A model generated the notes under the pieces. It made no database searches. It was not told the origin of the DNA and worked only from the letters and a program-made list of their open reading frames with translations. Positions 18,234-27,604 of a stretch of 64,000 nt of DNA are shown in pieces (within the stretch, counting starts at the first letter, position 1; every line of letters starts with the position of its first letter). A program made the translations under genes and the position numbers. Origin of the DNA: Calothrix parasitica NIES-267. GTDB taxonomy: Bacteria > Cyanobacteriota > Cyanobacteriia > Cyanobacteriales > Nostocaceae. Location: the NCBI RefSeq assembly GCF_002368095.1, contig NZ_AP018227.1, positions 3,629,563 through 3,693,562 on the forward strand, written 5' to 3'.

Positions 18234-18418
18234 TTAACTCAAAGATTGACAATTAGCTTGAGATGCTATTCCAGGGTTTGTTTCTACCTTTAGTACTTTT
18301 GCGACAAATTCAATATTACCTGCTGAATCTACAATCCATCCTTGTGCTTCAACAATTTGGTTTTCAGCTTGGCTAGGATTATTGGTTGAAGAGTTGGAAT
18401 ATATAGATAAATACCTGA
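18234..18418 (-). pseudogene. C-terminal stub of a third TpsA-like copy
   Basis: Minus-strand translation gives LSIYSNSSTNNPSQAENQ, then IVEAQGWIVDSAGNIEFVAK and, at the end, SQANCQSLS followed by a stop. This is nearly identical to the last 60 residues of the truncated copy at 14286. It is too short to be a gene and has no start codon. It sits upstream of the intact 837-aa gene, showing that a further copy was once there and was deleted except for its end. Confidence 0.85.
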
Positions 18419-18694
18419 TTTAGCGGATTTTAAGTAGATATTTATTTATATAATTCCCAATAGTTGCTAAAAAATAACAAAAAATAGCTTGCATATATTA
18501 TTTTTATCAACAAATAAATAGGATATTTTCAGCTTAAATATTAGATATCTTCTCTTATCATTTTATTAATTTATCAGAATTAGCCGTATTTATATATTTT
18601 GTGATACATGTTACTTTTTCTAAATATTTGGGAATTATATAAACATGATTCTGAAGTAAATCAATTTCATACAGGGCTTAATACGGAGATATAA
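18419..18694. other. AT-rich divergent promoter region
   Basis: Very AT-rich DNA without repeats, hairpins or ORFs that I can support. It must carry the promoter of the 1667-aa exoprotein gene. Just before that gene an SD-like GGAG (18686-18689) lies 5 bases ahead of the ATG. Confidence 0.5.
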
Positions 18695-21600
18695 ATGCAG
18701 AATCGCGACTATTTATCATGGAGTTTATCAGTTGCACTATCAATTATTCCAATTATCAAAGTTGAGGCACAGTTAATACCAGATAATACTCTCGGAGTAG
18801 AAAATTCTGTCATTAATGATGTTGATTTACTTCAAAGGATTGATGGAGGTGCGATTCGCGGCTCTAATTTATTTCATAGTTTTCAAGAATTCAATATTGA
18901 TAATGGTAAAAGCGTTTATTTTAGTAATCCCACTGCAATCCAAAATATTTTAACTCGGGTGACGGGAAAAAATGCCTCTGCAATTTTTGGAAAATTAGGA
19001 GTATTGGGAAATGCTAATTTATTTTTAATCAATCCTAATGGAATTATTTTCGGTGAAAATGCAAGTTTAGATGTTTCTGGTTCATTTATAGCAACTACTT
19101 CACCAAGTATTTTCTTTGAGAATGGTTTTGAATTTAGCGCAACTAATCTTGAAGAATCACCTCTACTAAAAGTCAATATAACTCCCGGTTTACAATATCC
19201 CCGTCCTCCACAAGGAGACATTAGTAGTAAAGCTAATTTAACCGTTGGAGAAGACTTGAATTTGATAGGAAAAAATATTAATTTAACTGGTAATTTGACA
19301 GCGGGTAGGGATTTAAATGTAAGAGCAGAAAATAATTTAAAAATTAGAGATGATTCTGAAATTCCTTTTATCGCTGATGCAGGTAATAATTTATTTTTAC
19401 AAGGTATTGAAACTTTAGATATTTTTGCGTCAAACCATCCAGATAGTGGTTTATTTTCTGGAAATGATTTAATCTTACAAAGTGCAAATCCAGTACTTGG
19501 TGATATTGATTATTTTAGCGATGGAAATTTTCGGATTGAGCAACCAAATGGGAATTTGGGAAGTTTACAAAGTCCTAATGACCCTATTATCCGAACTGGT
19601 GGTGATGTTAGTTTTGATAGTTACACAGGTGCTTCGCTGCATATTTTGGCTGGGGGAAGTGTAAATATTACCGGTGATGTGACGATTACGGGTAAGGATG
19701 AGGAAAATGGTTTGCAAGAGAAAGTTATTCTTTCTAATGGGGAAGAGTTAGAAATTGATGGAAAAAATCAAGCAACTCTAGATATTCGTGCTGGAATTAA
19801 TATAGACGATAATGGGACGGAAGAAGTTAGAAATACTAGCAATATAGTACTTGAGGGAAATATTAAAATTGATGAACCAGATGGTTTAGTTTTTCTCACG
19901 AATCAGTATAATACCAATGCTAATTTGAGTGGTGGAAATATTCAAATTATAGGAAACATTAAAACTAACAGTGACTCGGGAAATGCTGGAGAAATTATTG
20001 CTGATGCTTCAGGAAACCTTGAAGTTAGCAGCAAAATCAATGCTGATTCACTAACAGCAGCAGGTGGTAGTATTTCTTTAATGAGTGCAGCGACTATCTC
20101 CATGATTGGAGCAGATATTGATAGTCAATCTAATGTTGGTGATGTCAATACAAATCTAATTGAAGGTGGAGATATTAGCCTGATTGCTCCGGAGATTATT
20201 TTAGAAGATGCTAGTCGAGTAACAGTTGGTATCACAGGTTTAGGAACTGGTGGAGATTTAGTTTTAGAGACAGACGATATAAAAATATTTGATGCTAGCG
20301 CTTTATCTTCTGTTACTAACGGAATCGGAGATAGCGGAGATATTAATATTAAAACAAAGCGTTTATTTATACAAAATAGCCTTCCCGAGCCAGATACTAT
20401 TACTATCAACAACTTCAATACCTATCGTACTGGAATCAGTACTTTTGTTTCTATACTCCCAAAAGATGCTTCATTCAATTCAGACATTTTTAAAAGTGGA
20501 GAAGCAGGAGATATAAATATAAATGCTTCAGAATTTATTAAATTAACTGGTAATAAACCTGGAACATTTAGCCCCACACTTGAGAAAGAATCACTAGCAT
20601 CTATAAAGCTGGATACGGGTATTGTCTCTGGAACAATTGGTAGTGGTAAGGCTGGTAATACAAATATTAATACCGGACAATTGATAATTAAAAATGGAGC
20701 AGGAATTAGCACATCATCAATATCTCCAGCTTCACTAACAACAGTATTTCCAGATTTAGTTTCTTCATTAGTAGACAGAGAAATCCCCAATCTAGAAGCT
20801 AATGCTATCCTTCAAACAATTAATGATAAGTTAGCTCAAATTACCGATGCTGGAGAAAGCGGAGAATTATTTATTGATGCGAACAAAATCGAAATAGTTG
20901 GTCGCTCGGGTTTAACAACTGGTACATTTAGCTCCGGTAATGCAGGTAATTTGATAATTAATAATACCGACCAATTTACACTAAAAGATGGAGCTATAGT
21001 TTCAACTAGTACCTTTAGTACTGGAAATGCTGGTGATTTACAAGTTACTACAGACAAACTAATTGTTAATAGTGGTTCATTAATTGGAGCAGGAACATTA
21101 AATGAAGGACAAGGAGGAACAGTTTCGATTACTGCTTTAGATTCAGTGGAAATAACTGGTAATTCTAATGCTAGTGATGGTAAGAAAGTTCCTAGTAAAA
21201 TTACTACTACAGCAGAATCAGGTGCAACAGGAAATGCTGGAGAATTGATAGTTGATACTAAAAAATTAATTATCGCTGATGGAGCGCAAATATCTGCTTC
21301 CACAGAATCTAATCAAGGTGGAGAAATCATTCTTCAAGGATTAAATAGCTTAGAACTACGTAACGGTGAAATATCTGCTTCGAGTATTGATGGAGAAGCT
21401 GGAGATATCATAGTTAACGCTAAAGATTTTGTTCAAATATCAGATAATAGCAAAATTGCATCGGAAGCAAAAGGTACAGGAGTAGCAGGTTTTATAGATA
21501 TTAATACTAAAAATATAAATATTACTGACGCTTCAGTTGTTAGTGTAAATAGTACACAAGAAGCAGGTTATATATTAGTAAATGCTGATGATATTACTAT

Positions 21601-23698
21601 TAACAACCTATCAAGAGTAACCGCAGAAACAAAATCTGGTGTTAGTGGAGATATTGAATTCAATAACTTACAAAATTTAAAAATCAGCAAAGAAAGTTTG
21701 ATTTCTGCAACTACAATTGATGGTGAAGCTGGTAATATTACTATTAATGCTACCGGTGGGGTAAAAATTGAACAAGATAGTAAAATTGCTTCCGGAGCAG
21801 TTGGTAAAGGTGAAGCTGGATTTTTAGAAATTATCACCAATAATTTGGATATCAGCGATAATTCCAATGTAGTAGTAAGTAGCGCAGAACAAGGAGATGC
21901 GGGTTTAATTTCAATCAAAGCTAGCAATGTTAATTTAACTAACAAAGCAAAAATATCTGCCAATACTGTTTCTGGTGATGGTGGAGATATTGAGTTAGAT
22001 AATCTCAAAACTTTATATTTAAGTCAAAATAGTTTTATTAGTGCTACTACAGTTGATGGTACTGCTGGGAATATAGAAATTGACGCGAAAGATGCAATTA
22101 CAGTTGAAAATAATAGTAAACTAGCATCCGAAGCAACTGGAAATGGTATAGCTGGAAATATTGAAGTTATTACCAATCAATTAAATATAACTAATAATTC
22201 CCAAGCAAATGTTAGCAGTCAAGGTAATGGAAACGCTGGTAGTTTTTACGTTGAAGCAAATAATGTATTACTCAGCAACAATGCAGAAATAGCTGCGAAA
22301 ACTAAAGAATCGGGAACTGATGGTAATATTACCTTTGATAGTTTAAATATTCTAGAATTATCGAATAGCATAATCTCAGCATCTACGATTAATGGAGAAG
22401 CCGGGGATATAAATATTAATGCCACAGATTCAGTCAAACTTTCAGATAATAGTATGATTGCATCAGAAGCAAAAGGGAATGGAATTGCAGGAGAATTAAT
22501 AATTACTACTAATAATTTGACTATGACTAATTCTCAAGCAAATGTTAGCAGTAGAAATGATGGAGTTTCCGGTGATATTTTAATCAATGCAAATGATGTA
22601 AATCTTTTTCAAAACGCCAATATCTCTGCAACTACAGAATCTGGTGATGGTGGAGATATCACATTAAATATAAACAATAGTCTTGCAGTTAATGATAGTA
22701 AAATTACTGCATCTACAACTGATGGTATAGCAGGTAATTTAACTATTAACGCTACAGAATATATAAATTTAACTGGTAAAGGTGGTTTATCAGTACAAGC
22801 AAATAATGGTGGAACAGCAGGTTTTATAGTCGCTAATACAAATCAATTTGATGTACGGGATAAATCTGAAATCAATCTTAGCAGTAAATCAGGACAAGCA
22901 GGGTTTTTAGAAATAACAGCTAATAACCTATTTTTGAATCAAGGTAGTTTGACTGCTGAGACAGGAATTGGAGAAGGATTAGAGAGTGGAAACATTACCC
23001 TTAATATTCGAGACTTATTAACTTTGAGAAATAACAGTTTAATTTCTGCCAAAGCTTTTGATAATGCTAATGGCGGCAATATTACTATTAATAACTCCGA
23101 TGGTTTTGTGGTTGGGTTACTATTTGAGAATAGCGATATTATCGCCAATGCAGAGAAAGGAAATGGTGGTAATATCGATATTATTACTCAGAATATTATT
23201 GGTTTAACATTTCGCGAAAAATTAACGCCAAAAAACGATATTACAGCAAGCTCTAAATTTGGTGTTAGCGGACAAGTAACCCTTAATCAATTGAATCTAG
23301 ACCCAACTTTTTCTGTGATAAATTTACCATCAACTTTATCTCAAGAAGCTAAAATTCAGCCTGGGTGTGCTGCTTCTGGGGGGAATGAGTTTATTATCAG
23401 CGGAAGAGGTGGATTACCACAAAGTCCTAATAATCTATTTAGTAGAAATGCAATCTTAGTTGGATTAGTTGATTTAGTAGTTTCAGAAGCAGCAGCAGCA
23501 TCTAATAGTTCTATTAATTCTAAAAACCCTAGTAGTATCACTACAGATAATCAAAAAAATCAAATCATAGAAGCTACAGGTTGGATTACAGACAATAAAG
23601 GTAACGTTATATTCGTTGCAAAAGCACATCAAACAACTTCGCAAAATTCTAAAGCTTCTTCAACATCCTGTCAGAAGTTTTCTGGTCTGAGCAAATAA
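18695..23698 (+). CDS. TpsA-like filamentous hemagglutinin-type exoprotein (1667 aa)
   Basis: Large secreted exoprotein of the same family as the 837-aa protein. Signal peptide 1-25 (KVEA/QLIP), a TPS domain with GGAIRGSNLFHSF (51-63) and NPNG (113-116), then about 1350 residues of beta-helix repeats with the recurring pattern SGDGGDIxL / NGIAGNI / SATTxDGxAGNI. The C-terminal module (GCAASGGNEFIISGRGGLPQSP, EATGWITDNKGNVIFVAKA) is shared with the other copies. Rich in N, S, T, I and G and poor in K and R, as expected of a surface fibre. A DUF928 gene follows after 41 bp on the same strand, suggesting an operon. The extra length relative to its paralogue lies in the repeat body. Confidence 0.92.
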   Translation: MQNRDYLSWSLSVALSIIPIIKVEAQLIPDNTLGVENSVINDVDLLQRIDGGAIRGSNLFHSFQEFNIDNGKSVYFSNPTAIQNILTRVTGKNASAIFGKLGVLGNANLFLINPNGIIFGENASLDVSGSFIATTSPSIFFENGFEFSATNLEESPLLKVNITPGLQYPRPPQGDISSKANLTVGEDLNLIGKNINLTGNLTAGRDLNVRAENNLKIRDDSEIPFIADAGNNLFLQGIETLDIFASNHPDSGLFSGNDLILQSANPVLGDIDYFSDGNFRIEQPNGNLGSLQSPNDPIIRTGGDVSFDSYTGASLHILAGGSVNITGDVTITGKDEENGLQEKVILSNGEELEIDGKNQATLDIRAGINIDDNGTEEVRNTSNIVLEGNIKIDEPDGLVFLTNQYNTNANLSGGNIQIIGNIKTNSDSGNAGEIIADASGNLEVSSKINADSLTAAGGSISLMSAATISMIGADIDSQSNVGDVNTNLIEGGDISLIAPEIILEDASRVTVGITGLGTGGDLVLETDDIKIFDASALSSVTNGIGDSGDINIKTKRLFIQNSLPEPDTITINNFNTYRTGISTFVSILPKDASFNSDIFKSGEAGDININASEFIKLTGNKPGTFSPTLEKESLASIKLDTGIVSGTIGSGKAGNTNINTGQLIIKNGAGISTSSISPASLTTVFPDLVSSLVDREIPNLEANAILQTINDKLAQITDAGESGELFIDANKIEIVGRSGLTTGTFSSGNAGNLIINNTDQFTLKDGAIVSTSTFSTGNAGDLQVTTDKLIVNSGSLIGAGTLNEGQGGTVSITALDSVEITGNSNASDGKKVPSKITTTAESGATGNAGELIVDTKKLIIADGAQISASTESNQGGEIILQGLNSLELRNGEISASSIDGEAGDIIVNAKDFVQISDNSKIASEAKGTGVAGFIDINTKNINITDASVVSVNSTQEAGYILVNADDITINNLSRVTAETKSGVSGDIEFNNLQNLKISKESLISATTIDGEAGNITINATGGVKIEQDSKIASGAVGKGEAGFLEIITNNLDISDNSNVVVSSAEQGDAGLISIKASNVNLTNKAKISANTVSGDGGDIELDNLKTLYLSQNSFISATTVDGTAGNIEIDAKDAITVENNSKLASEATGNGIAGNIEVITNQLNITNNSQANVSSQGNGNAGSFYVEANNVLLSNNAEIAAKTKESGTDGNITFDSLNILELSNSIISASTINGEAGDININATDSVKLSDNSMIASEAKGNGIAGELIITTNNLTMTNSQANVSSRNDGVSGDILINANDVNLFQNANISATTESGDGGDITLNINNSLAVNDSKITASTTDGIAGNLTINATEYINLTGKGGLSVQANNGGTAGFIVANTNQFDVRDKSEINLSSKSGQAGFLEITANNLFLNQGSLTAETGIGEGLESGNITLNIRDLLTLRNNSLISAKAFDNANGGNITINNSDGFVVGLLFENSDIIANAEKGNGGNIDIITQNIIGLTFREKLTPKNDITASSKFGVSGQVTLNQLNLDPTFSVINLPSTLSQEAKIQPGCAASGGNEFIISGRGGLPQSPNNLFSRNAILVGLVDLVVSEAAAASNSSINSKNPSSITTDNQKNQIIEATGWITDNKGNVIFVAKAHQTTSQNSKASSTSCQKFSGLSK

Positions 23699-23739
23699 AA
23701 AATAAGCCTGTTAGTTCGGAAGCTATTTAGGGAATCATA

Positions 23740-24564
23740 TTGTTATATGACTATATAACAACTTTTTTTAACATGAAATCGAATAAAATCGCTCGTTTTT
23801 GGATACTTCTCGTCACAATTGTACTTCAAGGAACTTCAATTGTTGCTATGACGACAAGAGTTCAAGCACAAAGTAACGCTCCCAAGAAAACTACTCCCAC
23901 TCGAAAACGTTCGAGAGTCAAGTTTGTACCTCCCCAGGGTCAGCGAGCACCAAAAAATGCAGTAGGGGGAGGTAGAAGAAACAACGGAATGTGCGAGCAA
24001 TCAGGAATTGCTTCTCTTGGTATTCAAAATAAAACTATTGATAAGACTCTAGTTCCATTATTACCATCCTCAAAATTGGGATTAACAGCGTCTTCTCATC
24101 CAAATATGATGGTATATGTCCCTTCAACTTCAGCTAAATCTCTAGAGTTTACGATTTACAACGAACAAGAAGAAGGAATTTATCAGAAACAAGTAAACCT
24201 AGGAAATACTCCAGGAATCGTTAATCTTAGGTTACCAACATCAGAACCAGGACTAGAAATAGGCAAAGATTATCGATTTGTAGTATCAATAATTTGCCAA
24301 CAATCGGGGCCTCAAAACCCATTTGTAGAAGGATTAGTACGTCGAGTTGCGCCAGCTTCCGCATTGAGAAACCAGCTAAATCAGCCAAAATCTTTAGAGC
24401 AAGTAATAGCTTTTAGCGAATCAGGATATTGGTTTGAAGCTGTTTCAAATCTCGCCGAACTCAAAGCTTCTCAACCTTTTAATTCCGAGATAGAGACAGC
24501 ATGGAAAGATTTGCTCTCATCAGTTGGTTTAAGTGGTATTGCTCAAGCACCTTTGAATCAGTGA
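23740..24564 (+). CDS. DUF928-family secreted protein
   Basis: The longest frame starts with TTG at 23740, but the ATG at 23773 (residue 12) begins a proper signal peptide, KSNKIARFWILLVTIVLQGT to MTTRVQAQ, with cleavage after VQA, so that start is preferred. The mature part begins with a basic, proline-rich linker (PTRKRSRVKFVPPQGQRAPKN) and continues with the DUF928 beta-sandwich-like domain (about 85-215: LVPLLPSSKLGLTASSHPN, LEFTIYNEQEEGIYQKQV). DUF928 genes often sit with CHAT-TPR and FHA-type exoprotein genes in cyanobacteria; function is unknown. Co-oriented with the 1667-aa exoprotein gene. The final residue and stop (CAG TGA) are heptamer-derived. Confidence 0.85.
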   Translation: MLYDYITTFFNMKSNKIARFWILLVTIVLQGTSIVAMTTRVQAQSNAPKKTTPTRKRSRVKFVPPQGQRAPKNAVGGGRRNNGMCEQSGIASLGIQNKTIDKTLVPLLPSSKLGLTASSHPNMMVYVPSTSAKSLEFTIYNEQEEGIYQKQVNLGNTPGIVNLRLPTSEPGLEIGKDYRFVVSIICQQSGPQNPFVEGLVRRVAPASALRNQLNQPKSLEQVIAFSESGYWFEAVSNLAELKASQPFNSEIETAWKDLLSSVGLSGIAQAPLNQ

Positions 24565-24622
24565 ACAGTTATCAGTTAACAGTGAACAGTTAACTATTAA
24601 CTATTACTGCATATTTATTTTT

Positions 24623-24672
24623 AATCCCCTGTTGTAAAAGACTCTAAAAAAGAGATACAAAGGGGATTTTTA
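24623..24672 (+). terminator. Rho-independent terminator for exoprotein-DUF928 unit
   Basis: A long nested hairpin: AATCCCCT (24623-24630) with AGGGGATT (24661-24668), inside it TTGTA/TACAA and CTCT/AGAG, followed by TTTTTAT. It is the strongest terminator in this part of the window. Confidence 0.75.
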
Positions 24673-24696
24673 TATTAGTAATTACCTCTTACCCAT

Positions 24697-24742
24697 TACT
24701 AATTACCAATTACCAATTACCAATTACCAATCCCCAATTCCC
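24697..24742. repeat. ATTACCA heptamer array
   Basis: Five to six ATTACCA/ATTCCCA units just 3' of the CHAT gene. Confidence 0.85.
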
Positions 24743-24746
24743 ATCT

Positions 24747-27416
24747 TTACAACCAATTCCCAATCAGTACAAAAGGTGCCCAATAAAAAGGATGCTTAAA
24801 TCCGCTTTGTTTAATTAATGAAATTTGGGCTTTACGTAATGCTTGTGCTTTGGACATATTCGGTTGTGAAAGTTGTTTGTAAAATTCCACCATAAATGCT
24901 GATGTTGATTGGTCGTCTACGGCCCACAAGCTAGCTAAAGTACTTCTTGCACCAGACCTGACAGCGACTCCTGCTAATCCTAGTGCTGCACGTTTATCTC
25001 CTTCTGCTGTCTGACAAGCGCTTAATACTAATAGTTCGATGGGATTTTTACTATATGTGTCCCGATTTTGCAGTAGTTGACCTAATTGTTTGACGTTAAT
25101 CCGGTTATCCCAAGTAAGAACAAAGGTGTCTTTTGCGTTGGAACTAAATTGTCCGTGTGTTGCTAAATGCACTACTGGAAATGGTGTTTTGGTGATTTGT
25201 TTTTCCAACAATTTAGTTGTGAATGTTTGATTTATTAGTACCTTAGAAGCAATTTCGGATTTAATTTGATTAATTTCTGTCTTTACTCCAGGAAGCGAAC
25301 TAAATCCTTGTCGAGATTCGCTTAAACCACCAACTAATACTTTTAAATTTTTATCTTCTAAAGGTCGAGGAGCAAATAGTTGCAGTCCTGGAGTTAGTGC
25401 TAAGTTGTACTTTTCTATTAAGTATTGTTGACCGTCAAAAAGGGCTGCCATTGGCAGATTTTTGATTGAACCATCAAGTACAAATGCTAGAGTTTTGATG
25501 TCGTTTTTTTGTAATTCTGCTTCTGCTGGTTTGATAAGTAAATTGTACAAATTTTGTGCAGTAGTAAGCCTTTCTTTTTTCAAAGATGTACGTCTTAAGG
25601 ACCGTCGCATTTGCTGAATATTCTTTTCCAATTGACCTTGAGGAATCGCGCTGCTGTAGTGATGTAAAGTTTGATTGGGTAAAGAAAGAACTATTTCTAA
25701 ACGGTCTGGTAAAATAATCGGATAAATAACTGCTGCTTGCGGGTCTATTTTATCAATTTGAGTTGGGCTGTTAGTTAAGCAAGCTTCTCGAAAATAATTG
25801 TCTAGTTCCGCTAGCTGCAAAGACTCTATGATTTTACGAGCTTTTTGGAGATTGCTTTGATTTACTTTTTCTTGCTGTTTTCCAGATTTTGAGTTTTCCG
25901 TAGATTGGGGTTGCAGCAATAAACCAACTAATTCGCGATAAACAGGTTCTACACTTTCGCGAAAAGAAAACTGCACATCAACATTATTAGCAACTAAATC
26001 ATTACGAATCAAATCCAAAGTTTTCACAGATTCACTATATGCAGTTATCGCTTCATCTATTTGGTTTTGCTTTTTTAATAACCTTCCCAATTGCCATTGC
26101 CAACGATAAGCAATATCATTTGCATTAGTTATTTGAGCTAATATCAATGCCTTTTCTGTAAGTTTCCGTGCATCTGATAGCTGCTGCGATTTTTCGTAAA
26201 GTTCTCCCAAGTAACCCAAAGCATAAGATTCAGCCCTTGAATCTTCGATTGTTTGAGCTTCTCGAACAGCTAAGCCAAGCAGTTTTGCACTGTAATTATT
26301 TTCCCAGTTATTGTGTTGCTTAGTATCTTGTTTATTATCTTTGATTCTTGTCAAACTTTGGACAAAGTTTACTTTTGTATATATAGCTGTACGACTGATA
26401 GGTAAACTTTGGATTTGGGGTTTTATTTGGGCTGCTAAATCTTCAGCTTCCTGCCATTTTTGCATATCAATCAGCAAACGTAATTGATTCAGTTGTGACC
26501 GAACTTTATCAATTGGAGATGTTGCTGAGATAATTGCTCGCTGATAATATTTAAATGCTTCTTCCGGTAATTCTCTATCGCGAGCATTGTTTCCTAAGCT
26601 AAGGGATGCTGAAGCAATATCATTTTGAGAATCTAATTTTTCTGCTATAGCTAAACTTTCTAATAAGACTTTGTGGGATGTTTGCAAATCTCCCATTAAT
26701 CGCAGAGTATCGCCAAAATTCAATAAACTAGCAGCTTTAAGTAAAGATGGTGGTTCCTGTTGCAAACTTTGATTTACTTGTTCCAAAGAAGACTTAGCAC
26801 GGGGATAAAGTCCCATTGCTCTCAAAGCTTGAGATTGATTGAGCAAACTACGGATATAACCGGCATTATTCTTTACTTTTTGATAAATATTACCAGCTGC
26901 AATCCAAGAATCCAAAGCTTGCTGAGTCTTTCCTTGAGAGATTAAAATACTACCTTGAATATTAAAAGCCTCAGCACGTAAAGACTTTACGTGAGAAGCA
27001 GACAGATTATTTAATAATTTAAGGCTATTTTCTATTGATAAATTAGCTTCAGACCAGTTTCCCAACTGTTGATAAGCAAGAGCTAAATTGCTCAGCACAG
27101 CACTTTGATTGAGAACATCACCCTTAGAGCGAAAAACTCCTTCAGCTTCCCTCCATTTTTCGATAGCTTTTGTAAACTCTCCTGCTTGGTAATATTGCTT
27201 TCCCTTTTCTACCAAAGCTTTGAAAGATATTTGTCGAGCTTCAACTGCTGTAGCTGACGATATCCCCACCCCTAAAGACAAATCGAGATGGCTTACCATC
27301 ACGGTCGATAAAATAAAAATTATTCCTAAACTAAAGCGTCTAAAGAACTTATTCCTTCTCCTCAGAGAAGTCACGTAACTTGAAATTAATCTATGTAATA
27401 ACCGCATGTTTTTCAA
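24747..27416 (-). CDS. TPR-CHAT protease-like protein
   Basis: 889 aa. An N-terminal membrane anchor or signal (about 25-58, FSLGIIFILSTVMVSHLDLS) is followed by TPR repeats (about 65-470, for example FTKAIEKWREAEGVF and SAVLSNLALAYQQLGNWSEA). The C-terminal CHAT domain (about 620-889) is a caspase-fold cysteine peptidase: His754 in HLATHG and Cys801 in LSACQTAEG form an intact dyad. CHAT-TPR proteins are common in filamentous cyanobacteria, often beside DUF928 and FHA-like genes. A role in processing the nearby surface exoproteins is plausible but unproven. It is convergent with the DUF928 gene, so regulation is separate. Start at Met1 or Met4. Confidence 0.92.
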   Translation of the reverse strand: MKNMRLLHRLISSYVTSLRRRNKFFRRFSLGIIFILSTVMVSHLDLSLGVGISSATAVEARQISFKALVEKGKQYYQAGEFTKAIEKWREAEGVFRSKGDVLNQSAVLSNLALAYQQLGNWSEANLSIENSLKLLNNLSASHVKSLRAEAFNIQGSILISQGKTQQALDSWIAAGNIYQKVKNNAGYIRSLLNQSQALRAMGLYPRAKSSLEQVNQSLQQEPPSLLKAASLLNFGDTLRLMGDLQTSHKVLLESLAIAEKLDSQNDIASASLSLGNNARDRELPEEAFKYYQRAIISATSPIDKVRSQLNQLRLLIDMQKWQEAEDLAAQIKPQIQSLPISRTAIYTKVNFVQSLTRIKDNKQDTKQHNNWENNYSAKLLGLAVREAQTIEDSRAESYALGYLGELYEKSQQLSDARKLTEKALILAQITNANDIAYRWQWQLGRLLKKQNQIDEAITAYSESVKTLDLIRNDLVANNVDVQFSFRESVEPVYRELVGLLLQPQSTENSKSGKQQEKVNQSNLQKARKIIESLQLAELDNYFREACLTNSPTQIDKIDPQAAVIYPIILPDRLEIVLSLPNQTLHHYSSAIPQGQLEKNIQQMRRSLRRTSLKKERLTTAQNLYNLLIKPAEAELQKNDIKTLAFVLDGSIKNLPMAALFDGQQYLIEKYNLALTPGLQLFAPRPLEDKNLKVLVGGLSESRQGFSSLPGVKTEINQIKSEIASKVLINQTFTTKLLEKQITKTPFPVVHLATHGQFSSNAKDTFVLTWDNRINVKQLGQLLQNRDTYSKNPIELLVLSACQTAEGDKRAALGLAGVAVRSGARSTLASLWAVDDQSTSAFMVEFYKQLSQPNMSKAQALRKAQISLIKQSGFKHPFYWAPFVLIGNWL

Positions 27417-27483
27417 AGACTAGTCAACTTTTTTACAGAAACTTTAATTATGTTATAGCCTTGAAAAAAGCGATTTGGGAGGA

Positions 27484-27604
27484 TGTAGAGACGTAGCACT
27501 GCTAGGTCTCCCGAGGTTTGACAGAAAACAAGCGGTGCTAATGAATCGCAATCTGAAATTATCATTTTACATTGCAGGAGACGTAACACTGTTACGTTTC
27601 TACA
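27484..27604. mobile_element. MITE-like element abutting the GUN4 kinase gene
   Basis: Terminal inverted repeats TGTAGAGACGTAGCA (27484-27498) and TGTTACGTTTCTACA (27590-27604), 13 of 15 matching. Each end is itself palindromic (GAGACGTAAC/GTTACGTTTC at 27579-27600). It is 121 bp and has no ORF. Its right end supplies the stop codon of the adjacent minus-strand gene. Confidence 0.65.

Noticed and set aside
18916-23541. Minus-strand ORFs across the 1667-aa gene
   Set aside because: Antisense shadows with the same leucine/proline/serine bias; no independent support.
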